Below are positions 1 to 5,877 of a stretch of 14,579 nucleotides of DNA, piece after piece. Under the pieces are notes generated by a model. It saw only the letters and a list, made by a program, of their open reading frames with translations, did not search any database and was not told the origin of the DNA. The DNA lies in contig JAQVIB010000019.1 in assembly GCA_028695945.1 (NCBI GenBank), positions 1-14,579 of the forward strand, written 5' to 3'. A program made the position numbers and the translations under genes. The stretch comes from Lachnospiraceae bacterium (GTDB taxonomy: Bacteria > Bacillota > Clostridia > Lachnospirales > Anaerotignaceae). Every line of letters begins with the position of its first letter. Positions within the stretch are counted from its first letter, which is position 1.

Positions 1-1
1 G

Positions 2-145
2 GGCCCTACTGGTGAACCCGGCCCTATTGGTGAAACTGGCCCTACTGGTGAAACCGGCCCTACTGGTGAAACTGGTGCTACCGGCGAAACCGGCCCTGTT
101 GGTGCTACTGGTGCTACTGGTGAAACTGGTCCTGCTGGCCCAACC
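2..145 (+). repeat. Gly-X-Y collagen triplet repeat region in the CDS
   Basis: Sixteen consecutive 9-bp codon triplets encode G-X-Y, mainly alternating GPT and GET, with GAT appearing towards the end. Repetition at the DNA level, with period 9 and 18, makes this tract prone to length change by slippage or recombination. The array starts before the window, so its full length is unknown. Confidence 0.9.
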
Positions 146-553
146 CGTACAACAATTTATTTAGCAACAGATGGTACTATTACCGATACCAGATGGATTG
201 GTCTTGGAAGCGATTATGCTAATAATGAATTTGTAAGAGCTACAGTAGTAATTCCTGTTGATTCTACAATTGTAGGTTTAGTATTAAACATTCGTGATAA
301 CGTACTAATCGCAGATGAAAGCGTTACCGCAACAATTTTTACTAGCCCATGTGGATTTGAAGCACCAACAACAACAGGTATCTCTGCTGTTGTTGAAGGC
401 CCTAGCGATGAGGCAGACCAAAGCTGTTTTGCAACAGGCTTCGGAAGTGTTCCTGTTACTCAAGGTACTCTTGTATCAGTTGAAATTGCACTTACAGAAG
501 TTGGTTCATTACCAAGTGGCGTTGCTGTAACCGTTTTCTTGAGTATTCCTTAA
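2..553 (+). CDS. Collagen-like surface/exosporium protein, BclB-like C-terminus (5' end missing)
   Basis: The reading frame is open from the window edge to TAA at 551-553, giving 183 visible residues. The first 48 residues are 16 uninterrupted Gly-X-Y collagen triplets (GPT, GET, GAT and similar). They are followed by about 135 residues without repeats, rich in Val, Ile and Thr with short beta-strand-like stretches (around RATVVIP and VAVTVFLSIP), as in the C-terminal trimerising domains of BclA/BclB-type exosporium proteins. By family knowledge such proteins form collagen-like trimers that project from the spore or cell surface. The N-terminus, including any export or exosporium-targeting leader, lies outside the window. 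Threonine fills the Y position of 12 of the 16 triplets, a typical O-glycosylation substrate, and a glycosyltransferase gene follows on the same strand. The collagen-like class is secure; the exact family and spore location are inferred. Confidence 0.85.
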   Translation, partial: GPTGEPGPIGETGPTGETGPTGETGATGETGPVGATGATGETGPAGPTRTTIYLATDGTITDTRWIGLGSDYANNEFVRATVVIPVDSTIVGLVLNIRDNVLIADESVTATIFTSPCGFEAPTTTGISAVVEGPSDEADQSCFATGFGSVPVTQGTLVSVEIALTEVGSLPSGVAVTVFLSIP

Positions 554-606
554 AAAAGCATAAGCAGTTAAGCAGATTTTTAGCAAACTGCACCATAGTT
601 CAATTT

Positions 607-640
607 AGGGTGTCAATATACTTTTGGCACCCTTTATTTA
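607..640 (+). terminator. Rho-independent terminator after the collagen-like gene
   Basis: A 9-bp stem (607-615 with 625-633, one G-U pair) and a 9-nt loop are followed by TTTATTTA. It lies 54 bases after the stop codon and separates this gene from the downstream glycosyltransferase, which therefore probably has its own promoter. A TATAAT-like hexamer at 651-656 could be that promoter's -10 box, but no -35 box at proper spacing is evident. Confidence 0.75.
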
Positions 641-682
641 ATAACAACCATATAATTTAATAGAAGAAAGCTTGGTGGTTTT

Positions 683-1819
683 ATGCCTAAATTACGTTTC
701 CATTTACTTGGTCTTGCCCATGTGGAAACAAATAAAATGAATACCGCCTGTGCCTACACCCAAAAAATAGTTAAGCTGGCTAAAATAATTAAAAGTTTTG
801 GTCATACACTATATTTTTATGGTGTTGAGGGTTCAGACGTTGAATGTGATGAGTTTATACCTGTTTCATCAAAAGAAGTACTTTTAAAAACCTATGGAGA
901 TTATGATAAAGCAAAGGATTTCTTTAAGCATGACCCAAAGGATTTTGCACACCTTACCTTTAATGAAAATGCAATTCATGAAATTCTTAAAAGGAAAAAA
1001 AACGGAGATATGCTACTTTGTCCTATGGGTAATTATCAAAAACCAATATCCGATGCAGTTAAAATTCTTACAATAGAATCTGGAATAGGTTACACTGGCG
1101 TGTTTTCAAATTTCCGTGTTTTTGAATCCTACGCTTGGATGCACCATGTTTACGGCCTATTAAGGGTTGAAGACGGTGCATGGTATGACGCTGTTATTCC
1201 AAATTATTTTGATGTAAATGACTTCCCTTACAAAGAAAAGAAAGAAGACTATTTGCTTTATTTTGGAAGAATTATAAGTAGGAAAGGTGTTCAAGTTGCT
1301 TCAGATGTTGCAAAAGCAACAGGACATACCTTGTATATGGTTGGTCAAGGCTCCTTAGATAATGCAACAGAGGGAATACACCTTGGCAACGAGGAACATA
1401 TCGTATATATGCCTGCTGTAGGTGCAAAAGAAAGGGCAGAGCTTTTGGGCAATGCCAAGGCTGTGTTAATGCCAACCTATTACCTTGAACCTTTTGGCGG
1501 TGTAAACGTTGAGGCACAGCTTTGCGGAACTCCTGTTATAACATCGGATTGGGGTGCGTTCCCTGAAACCGTTCTTCACGGAGTTACAGGCTATAGGTGC
1601 AGAACCTTTGAAGAGTTCTGTTGGGCTGTAGATAATATTTCAAACATTAAACCTGCAAAATGCCGTGAATGGGCAGAAAATAACTATTCCTTAGAAAGAA
1701 TAGGCTTAATGTATGAGGAATATTTCCAAAGAATCAACAGGCTGTTTGGAAAAGGATGGTACGAAAAAAATGACCACCGTACCGAGCTTGATTGGCTGAA
1801 AAGATATTATCCTGAATAA
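683..1819 (+). CDS. Glycosyltransferase, family 4-like (group 1)
   Basis: This 378-residue protein shows a GT-B fold pattern. The C-terminal half has the nucleotide-sugar-binding features of GT4 enzymes: a YFGR-x4-KG segment (about residues 193-202), the glycine turn MVGQG (219-223), and the E-x7-E pair at E269 and E277 (EPFGGVNVE), followed by CGTPVITSD and the GVTGY turn. The N-terminal acceptor half has the usual LGLAHVET-type beginning. No signal peptide or membrane segment is seen, so it should act in the cytoplasm. The start at 683 is supported by GGTGG at 674-678. The gene directly follows the Thr-rich collagen-repeat gene on the same strand, so glycosylation of that protein is a reasonable inference, as in other spore-former clusters that pair collagen-like proteins with glycosyltransferases. 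The sugar donor and acceptor cannot be read from the sequence. Confidence 0.88.
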   Translation: MPKLRFHLLGLAHVETNKMNTACAYTQKIVKLAKIIKSFGHTLYFYGVEGSDVECDEFIPVSSKEVLLKTYGDYDKAKDFFKHDPKDFAHLTFNENAIHEILKRKKNGDMLLCPMGNYQKPISDAVKILTIESGIGYTGVFSNFRVFESYAWMHHVYGLLRVEDGAWYDAVIPNYFDVNDFPYKEKKEDYLLYFGRIISRKGVQVASDVAKATGHTLYMVGQGSLDNATEGIHLGNEEHIVYMPAVGAKERAELLGNAKAVLMPTYYLEPFGGVNVEAQLCGTPVITSDWGAFPETVLHGVTGYRCRTFEEFCWAVDNISNIKPAKCREWAENNYSLERIGLMYEEYFQRINRLFGKGWYEKNDHRTELDWLKRYYPE

Positions 1820-1831
1820 AAGTAAAAACCT

Positions 1832-2036
1832 AAAACCTTGAGTGCTTTGCCCTCAAACACCCACAAGGGTTTCACTGGTCAGCACTTTGCTCTGCAAAGC
1901 TGTCCTGTGGACAGATGGCATGTCTTTGCCATTGCATAATTGACCCAACTAAACCCGCATGAATATGCGGGTTTAATAAAGTTTTTGCCTTGCTTTTTTC
2001 AAAAAGCGAGTAGGTTTGGGCAACGCCCAAGGTTTT
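1832..2036 (+). repeat. Structured intergenic repeat, copy 1 (205 bp, one module)
   Basis: It fills the gap between the convergent glycosyltransferase and ribH genes. The ends are a perfect 9-bp inverted repeat, AAAACCTTG at 1832-1840 and CAAGGTTTT at 2028-2036. Inside are one three-hairpin module (about 1879-1936), a 10-bp hairpin AAACCCGCAT/ATGCGGGTTT (1951-1974), a 10-bp hairpin CTTGCTTTTT/AAAAAGCGAG (1989-2010) with one G-U pair, and a TTGGGC/GCCCAA hairpin (2016-2030). Related copies lie at 11674-12001 and 14054-14158 in the same orientation. Any open frame here belongs to the repeat and is not a credible gene. It may also serve as a two-way terminator for the converging transcripts. Confidence 0.85.
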
Positions 2037-2041
2037 CATCT

Positions 2042-2509
2042 TTAGTTTTCTATTTCGTTTATAAGGTTAACCATTTCCACTGCGGAAAGTGCACAATCAT
2101 AGCCTTTGTTGCCTGCCTTTGTGCCTGCACGTTCAATTGCCTGCTCAATATTTTCAGTAGTAAGCACACCAAACATAACTGGTATGTCACTTTCAAGTGT
2201 TACATGGGCAATTCCCTTCGATACTTCACTGCAAACATAATCGTAATGTGTTGTTGAACCACGAATTACTGCACCAAGACAGATAACTGCATCATACTTT
2301 TTGCTTTTTGCCATCTTAGAGGCAATAAGAGGAATTTCAAATGCACCAGGAACCCAAGCTATTTCAATATCTTCTTCCTCTACACCGTGACGTTTTAAAC
2401 CATCCAATGCACCGCCTAAAAGCTTGGATACAATAAACTCATTAAACCTTGCACAAATAATACCAACCTTCATTTTTTTGCTTACCATGCTGCCTTCATA
2501 AATTTTCAT
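2042..2509 (-). CDS. ribH: 6,7-dimethyl-8-ribityllumazine synthase
   Basis: This is the penultimate step of riboflavin synthesis: it condenses 5-amino-6-ribitylaminouracil with 3,4-dihydroxy-2-butanone 4-phosphate to give dimethylribityllumazine. The 155-residue length is normal for the family. Visible family motifs are ARFNEFI (20-26), the VPGAFEIP substrate loop (53-60), and LGAVIRGSTTHYDYV with the conserved catalytic histidine at H88. Such proteins assemble into pentamers or 60-mer capsids that can surround riboflavin synthase. The start is supported by GGAGAG eight bases upstream. It is the last gene of the rib operon, 30 bases after ribBA. The stop codon lies only about 5 bases from repeat copy 1, whose hairpins may form the 3' end of the transcript. 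Confidence 0.97.
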   Translation of the reverse strand: MKIYEGSMVSKKMKVGIICARFNEFIVSKLLGGALDGLKRHGVEEEDIEIAWVPGAFEIPLIASKMAKSKKYDAVICLGAVIRGSTTHYDYVCSEVSKGIAHVTLESDIPVMFGVLTTENIEQAIERAGTKAGNKGYDCALSAVEMVNLINEIEN

Positions 2510-2539
2510 TATAATATCTCTCCTTTTATGATTTTTGAA

Positions 2540-3739
2540 TTAGTATTTTAAAATGTGACCCATTTTTTCCTGCTTTGTTTTAAGGTAGAATGCATCAAAT
2601 TCCGTTGCTTCCATCTGTACAGGCACACGCTCTGCAATTTTAATGCCATAGTCCTTTAACTGATTAACCTTGTCTGGATTGTTGGTTATAAGTTTTAAGG
2701 ACTGTACGCCTAAATCTCTAAGCATTTGTGCCGCTATAGAATAATCTCTCATATCCTCTTCAAAACCAAGTTCAAGGTTTGCCTCAACAGTATCCCTGCC
2801 CTTGTCTTGTAAAGCATAAGCCTTCAATTTATTTATAAGACCAATGCCACGACCTTCCTGACGCATGTATAAAAGCACGCCACGACCTTCTTTTTCAATC
2901 ATTTTCATTGAAGCCTCATACTGCTCACCACAGTCGCAACGTGCTGAACCCAAGGCATCTCCTGTAAGACACTCGGAATGAACTCTGCAAAGAACAGGCT
3001 CGTTTGTGGTTATATCACCCTTTACAATGGCAACATGGTGTTCACCATTTACGTTGTTTATAAAACCATAAATTTTAAACTGCCCATAATGGGTAGGTAA
3101 ATTGGTTTCAACTACTCTTTCTACCTGCTTCTCTTTAATTTTTCGATATAACTGTAATTCCTTAATTGTAATAAATTTAAGGTCGTATTCCTTGGCCATA
3201 GCTTGAAGCTCTTTTGTACGCATCATGTGTCCGTTGTCCGCCATAATTTCACAGCAAAGACCACATTCCTTTAACCCTGCAAGACGCATTAAATCTACAG
3301 TAGCTTCTGTGTGCCCATTTCTTTCTAAAACGCCGTTGTCCTTGGATAAAAGAGGAAACATATGCCCAGGTCTGCGGAAATCTTCTGGCTTCGCATCATC
3401 CTCAACACATTTAATTGCTGTTACAGAACGTTCTGCGGCAGAAATTCCTGTTGTTGTGTCCACATGGTCAATGGAAACAGTAAACGCAGTTGAATGGTTA
3501 TCGGTATTGTTATCCACCATCTGCCCAAGACCCAGTTTTTGTGTAAGTTCTTTGCTCATTGGCATACATATTAGCCCTTTTGCCTTACTTGCCATAAAGT
3601 TTATGTTTTCGGTGGTTGCAAACTCTGCGGCACAAATCATGTCGCCCTCGTTTTCCCTGTCCTCATCATCTGTTACTAAAACAATTTTACCTGCTCTTAA
3701 ATCTTCTAACGCTTCATCAATTGTGTTGTATTCAAACAT
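2540..3739 (-). CDS. ribBA: Bifunctional DHBP synthase / GTP cyclohydrolase II
   Basis: This 399-residue fusion carries both entry steps of riboflavin synthesis. Residues 1 to about 200 are 3,4-dihydroxy-2-butanone 4-phosphate synthase, with the acidic metal site DDEDRENEGD (24-33) and the RRPGHMFPL segment (122-130). Residues from about 205 to 399 are GTP cyclohydrolase II, with zinc-binding cysteines C257, C268 and C270 and the RQEGRGIGL motif (293-301). I placed the start at 3739 because TAGGAGG lies eight bases before this ATG. An upstream in-frame ATG at 3766 would add nine residues, among them codons that contain the Shine-Dalgarno sequence. The gene begins 16 bases after ribE and is clearly co-transcribed. 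All signature residues are present, so both halves should be active. Confidence 0.96.
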   Translation of the reverse strand: MFEYNTIDEALEDLRAGKIVLVTDDEDRENEGDMICAAEFATTENINFMASKAKGLICMPMSKELTQKLGLGQMVDNNTDNHSTAFTVSIDHVDTTTGISAAERSVTAIKCVEDDAKPEDFRRPGHMFPLLSKDNGVLERNGHTEATVDLMRLAGLKECGLCCEIMADNGHMMRTKELQAMAKEYDLKFITIKELQLYRKIKEKQVERVVETNLPTHYGQFKIYGFINNVNGEHHVAIVKGDITTNEPVLCRVHSECLTGDALGSARCDCGEQYEASMKMIEKEGRGVLLYMRQEGRGIGLINKLKAYALQDKGRDTVEANLELGFEEDMRDYSIAAQMLRDLGVQSLKLITNNPDKVNQLKDYGIKIAERVPVQMEATEFDAFYLKTKQEKMGHILKY

Positions 3740-3755
3740 TTTAATTCCTCCTATG

Positions 3756-4403
3756 TTAAAAACCATTATTCATTAAAAAGTCACGGGTTATTCTGCTGTC
3801 TTTGCTTTCTATGTTTTTTTTGCCAAGCAAACGTTCCACATACTTGCCTATTACATCGTTTTCAAGGTTTACGGTTTGTCCAACCTCTTTATCCAAAATG
3901 GTTGTGCTAATTGCAGTGTGAGGTATAACCGATACTGAAAAGCTTGACCCTGTTACCTCTGTTACTGTAAGGCTAATTCCGTCAATGGTTATTGAACCTT
4001 TCTCTACAATAAGCCCTAATATTTCTGCCGCGGTGTTAATGGTAATCCATACTGCGTTGTCATCTCTTTTCTTGCCTCTTATTACGCCTGTTCCATCTAT
4101 ATGCCCAGAAACTATGTGACCACCAAAACGACCTTCTGCCGACATGGCACGTTCCATATTCACCACACTACCAGTGCTTAGGCTGCCCAAATTGCTTCTT
4201 TTAAGGGTTTCGTGCATAACATCCGCTGTGAATGTGTTTCCCGAGATTTCGCTTGCCGTAAGACACACACCGTTAATTGCAACGCTGTCGCCTAGTTTTA
4301 GGTCGCTGAAAATTATATTTCCCTCTATAATAAGGCGAGAGGATGAGGTTCCTTTTTTTATAGCCTTAATTCTCCCTTTTTCCTCAACTATGCCTGTAAA
4401 CAT
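3756..4403 (-). CDS. ribE: Riboflavin synthase, alpha subunit
   Basis: It catalyses dismutation of two dimethylribityllumazine molecules to riboflavin and 5-amino-6-ribitylaminouracil. The 215-residue protein has the two tandem lumazine-binding barrels of the family. The N-terminal repeat begins with MFTGIVE and contains NGVCLT (44-49); GHIVSGHIDG (95-104) begins the second repeat, which contains DGISLTV (141-147). The match between NGVCLT and DGISLT shows the internal duplication. The start ATG lies inside the 3' end of ribD, an overlap of 20 bases that suggests translational coupling; GAAGG lies just upstream. In other bacteria the enzyme works as a trimer, sometimes inside the RibH capsid. 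The gene is also called ribC or ribB in some species, depending on nomenclature. Confidence 0.97.
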   Translation of the reverse strand: MFTGIVEEKGRIKAIKKGTSSSRLIIEGNIIFSDLKLGDSVAINGVCLTASEISGNTFTADVMHETLKRSNLGSLSTGSVVNMERAMSAEGRFGGHIVSGHIDGTGVIRGKKRDDNAVWITINTAAEILGLIVEKGSITIDGISLTVTEVTGSSFSVSVIPHTAISTTILDKEVGQTVNLENDVIGKYVERLLGKKNIESKDSRITRDFLMNNGF

Positions 4404-5499
4404 CTGCCTTCACCTCTTTTTTGTAGTATTCCAAAAACACATCACTGTCTATCATGGTAACCATTGGCTTTTCAAAATAATATGCCATGTCTACTTCTTC
4501 AACACCGTTTCCCTCAACAGCAGTTTTTGCATCACGTCCGCCAAATATTTTAGGTGCAATGTAAACCTCTGCTTTGCTTACCAAACCGCTTTTCAACACA
4601 CTGAAATTAAGTTCTCCGCCACCTTCTAAAAGTACGCTGTCTATTTTTTTGTCCGCCAAAAATTTAATAACTTCCATAATGTTAACGTGTTTTCCGTCCT
4701 TTGGAAGAATTGCTACTTGGCATCCATAATTCTGCAAACTAGTTATTTTCTCTTTTTCTGAAGAACTGCAAGCAATAATTGTAGGTATATCCTTTGCCGT
4801 TTGAACAATTTTACTGGCAAGGGGAATACTAAGGTTTGTGTCGCAAACAACCCTAATTGGGTTTCTTCCACCCTCAATTCTGCAAGTTAAAAGTGGGTCG
4901 TCTTTACAAACTGTTCCCACTCCAACCATAATTGCGGAATACCTGTTTCGGCTTTCCTGTACTGTCTGCCTTGCTTTTTCCCCTGTAATCCACTGGGATT
5001 TACCAGTATACGTTGCAATTTTTCCATCCATAGTCATTGCATATTTCATTGCCACAAAAGGCATATTTGTTGAAATATAGTGGAAAAATACATCATTAAT
5101 CTTGTCGCATTCTTCTTTAAGTATGCCCTCAATAACCTCTATGCCCGCATTTTTTAAAATTTCTATACCCTTTCCTGCTACTTTTGGGTTTGGGTCTTTA
5201 GAACCTATAACCACTTTTGCTATTTTGCTTTCAATAATAGCCTCTGTGCATGGCGGCGTTTTTCCATAGTGGCAACATGGCTCAAGGGTTACGAATATGG
5301 TTGCACCCTCTGCACTTTCAATGCAATTGGCTAAGGCATTCCTTTCAGCGTGAAGCTGTCCGTATTTTTCATGGTACCCTTCCCCAATCACCTTTCCATT
5401 TTTTACTATAACCGCACCCACTAAAGGATTTGGATTAACATATCCAGTTCCCTTTTTTGCAAGTTCAATGGCACGGTGCATAAAAAATTCAAAATCCAT
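4384..5499 (-). CDS. ribD: Bifunctional pyrimidine deaminase / reductase
   Basis: This is the first gene of the rib operon, 371 residues. The N-terminal cytidine-deaminase-like domain (1 to about 145) has the zinc site H50-A-E52 and P74-C75-C76 ... C84, with E52 as the expected proton shuttle. The C-terminal reductase domain (about 148-371) begins with the MPFVAMKYAMTMDGKIA segment and contains the LLEGGGELN nucleotide-binding turn. Together they deaminate the ring and reduce the ribosyl side chain of the GTP cyclohydrolase II product. The start is supported by GGGAG eight bases before the ATG. The RBS sits directly downstream of the second leader terminator (5521-5555), so expression depends on read-through controlled by the FMN riboswitch. 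Gene order ribD-ribE-ribBA-ribH is the classical Firmicutes arrangement. Confidence 0.97.
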   Translation of the reverse strand: MDFEFFMHRAIELAKKGTGYVNPNPLVGAVIVKNGKVIGEGYHEKYGQLHAERNALANCIESAEGATIFVTLEPCCHYGKTPPCTEAIIESKIAKVVIGSKDPNPKVAGKGIEILKNAGIEVIEGILKEECDKINDVFFHYISTNMPFVAMKYAMTMDGKIATYTGKSQWITGEKARQTVQESRNRYSAIMVGVGTVCKDDPLLTCRIEGGRNPIRVVCDTNLSIPLASKIVQTAKDIPTIIACSSSEKEKITSLQNYGCQVAILPKDGKHVNIMEVIKFLADKKIDSVLLEGGGELNFSVLKSGLVSKAEVYIAPKIFGGRDAKTAVEGNGVEEVDMAYYFEKPMVTMIDSDVFLEYYKKEVKADVYRHS

Positions 5500-5520
5500 A
5501 TGCTCATCTCCCAGTTTAAT

Positions 5521-5555
5521 AAAAAAATCCCTAAGAATATTATTCTCAGGGATTT
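5521..5555 (-). terminator. Leader terminator 2, just before ribD
   Basis: A 14-bp stem (5525-5538 with 5542-5555, one G-U pair on the transcribed strand) with a 3-nt loop is followed by seven uridines at 5527-5521. It ends about 10 bases before the ribD Shine-Dalgarno sequence, so it can only be an attenuator of the operon and not the end of another gene. Between it and the first terminator is a further small hairpin (5567-5583, 6-bp stem, 5-nt loop). Confidence 0.85.
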
Positions 5556-5590
5556 AAAATACAAACCAATGTCTTTCACATTGATAAAAT

Positions 5591-5628
5591 AAAAATGCTC
5601 TGAAATGTAAATAAACATTTCAGAGCAT
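5591..5628 (-). terminator. Leader terminator 1, immediately after the FMN aptamer
   Basis: A perfect 14-bp stem (5595-5608 with 5615-5628) and a 6-nt loop are followed on the minus strand by UUUUAUUUUA. It starts about 30 bases after the aptamer and is the most likely expression platform. Its upstream arm contains GCTCTGAA (5626-5619), which can also pair over 8 bp (one G-U) with TTCAGGGC (5763-5756) in the P1/P2 part of the aptamer, a plausible antiterminator when FMN is absent. Confidence 0.88.
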
Positions 5629-5658
5629 AAAAAATATCATGTAAAAAACACAATCAAT

Positions 5659-5767
5659 AATCTTCTCTCATCCAGACTATACTGTCGGCCTCGGAATTAC
5701 ACCGAATCCTGCCTTACGGCTCGTGGGCTATACCACCGGTGGGGAATTACGCCCCGCCCTGAAGACT
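5659..5767 (-). ncRNA. FMN riboswitch (RFN element)
   Basis: The minus strand carries the hallmark conserved blocks of the RFN aptamer in order: GGGCGGGGCGTAATTCCCC, ACCGGTGGTATAGCCC, CGAGCC, GGATTCGGTGTAATTCCGAGG, CCGACAGTATAGTC and TGGATGAGAGAAGAT. P1 is formed by AGTCTTC (5767-5761) with GAAGATT (5665-5659). It lies upstream of ribD and is followed by two intrinsic terminators. FMN binding should close P1, free the terminator arm and switch the rib operon off. It is recognised directly by its consensus and is the strongest RNA call in the window. Confidence 0.97.
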
Positions 5768-5786
5768 TGCTATTCAATTGAGTAAC

Positions 5787-5815
5787 AGTTTAGCATACCG
5801 TTGCCACCAATTCAA
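5787..5815 (-). promoter_or_regulatory. Candidate promoter of the rib operon
   Basis: On the minus strand TTGAAT (5815-5810) and TAAACT (5792-5787) are separated by exactly 17 bases. The predicted start near 5780 falls about 12 bases before the first base of riboswitch P1, which is the expected position. Both boxes are imperfect matches to the sigma-A consensus. No other gene intervenes between here and the permease stop at 5878. Confidence 0.5.
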
Positions 5816-5877
5816 TGGTAATCTTTAACAAAAAAAAATTAAATTCTAACTTTAAAAAATTACCATCAGTAAAACTT

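Noticed and set aside
1832..2036. Insertion sequence or transposase remnant
   Set aside because: There are short terminal inverted repeats, but no transposase fragment and no clear target-site duplication; structural conservation is better explained as an RNA-like or non-autonomous element.
1940..2257. Plus-strand open frame of 105 codons opposite ribH
   Set aside because: It covers repeat copy 1 and the antisense strand of ribH, which has a complete family match on the minus strand.
3225..3776. Plus-strand open frame of 183 codons opposite ribBA
   Set aside because: It is antisense to a clearly functional gene and has no RBS or recognisable protein family; it is a by-product of codon bias.
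4144..4629. Plus-strand open frame of 161 codons opposite ribE and ribD
   Set aside because: It is antisense to two certain rib genes and shows no family features.
5808..5876. Inverted repeat ATGGTAAT/ATTACCAT between the permease and the rib promoter as a terminator
   Set aside because: The arms are only 8 bp with a loop of several dozen AT-rich bases and no proper U-tract directly after the stem; not convincing as an intrinsic terminator.
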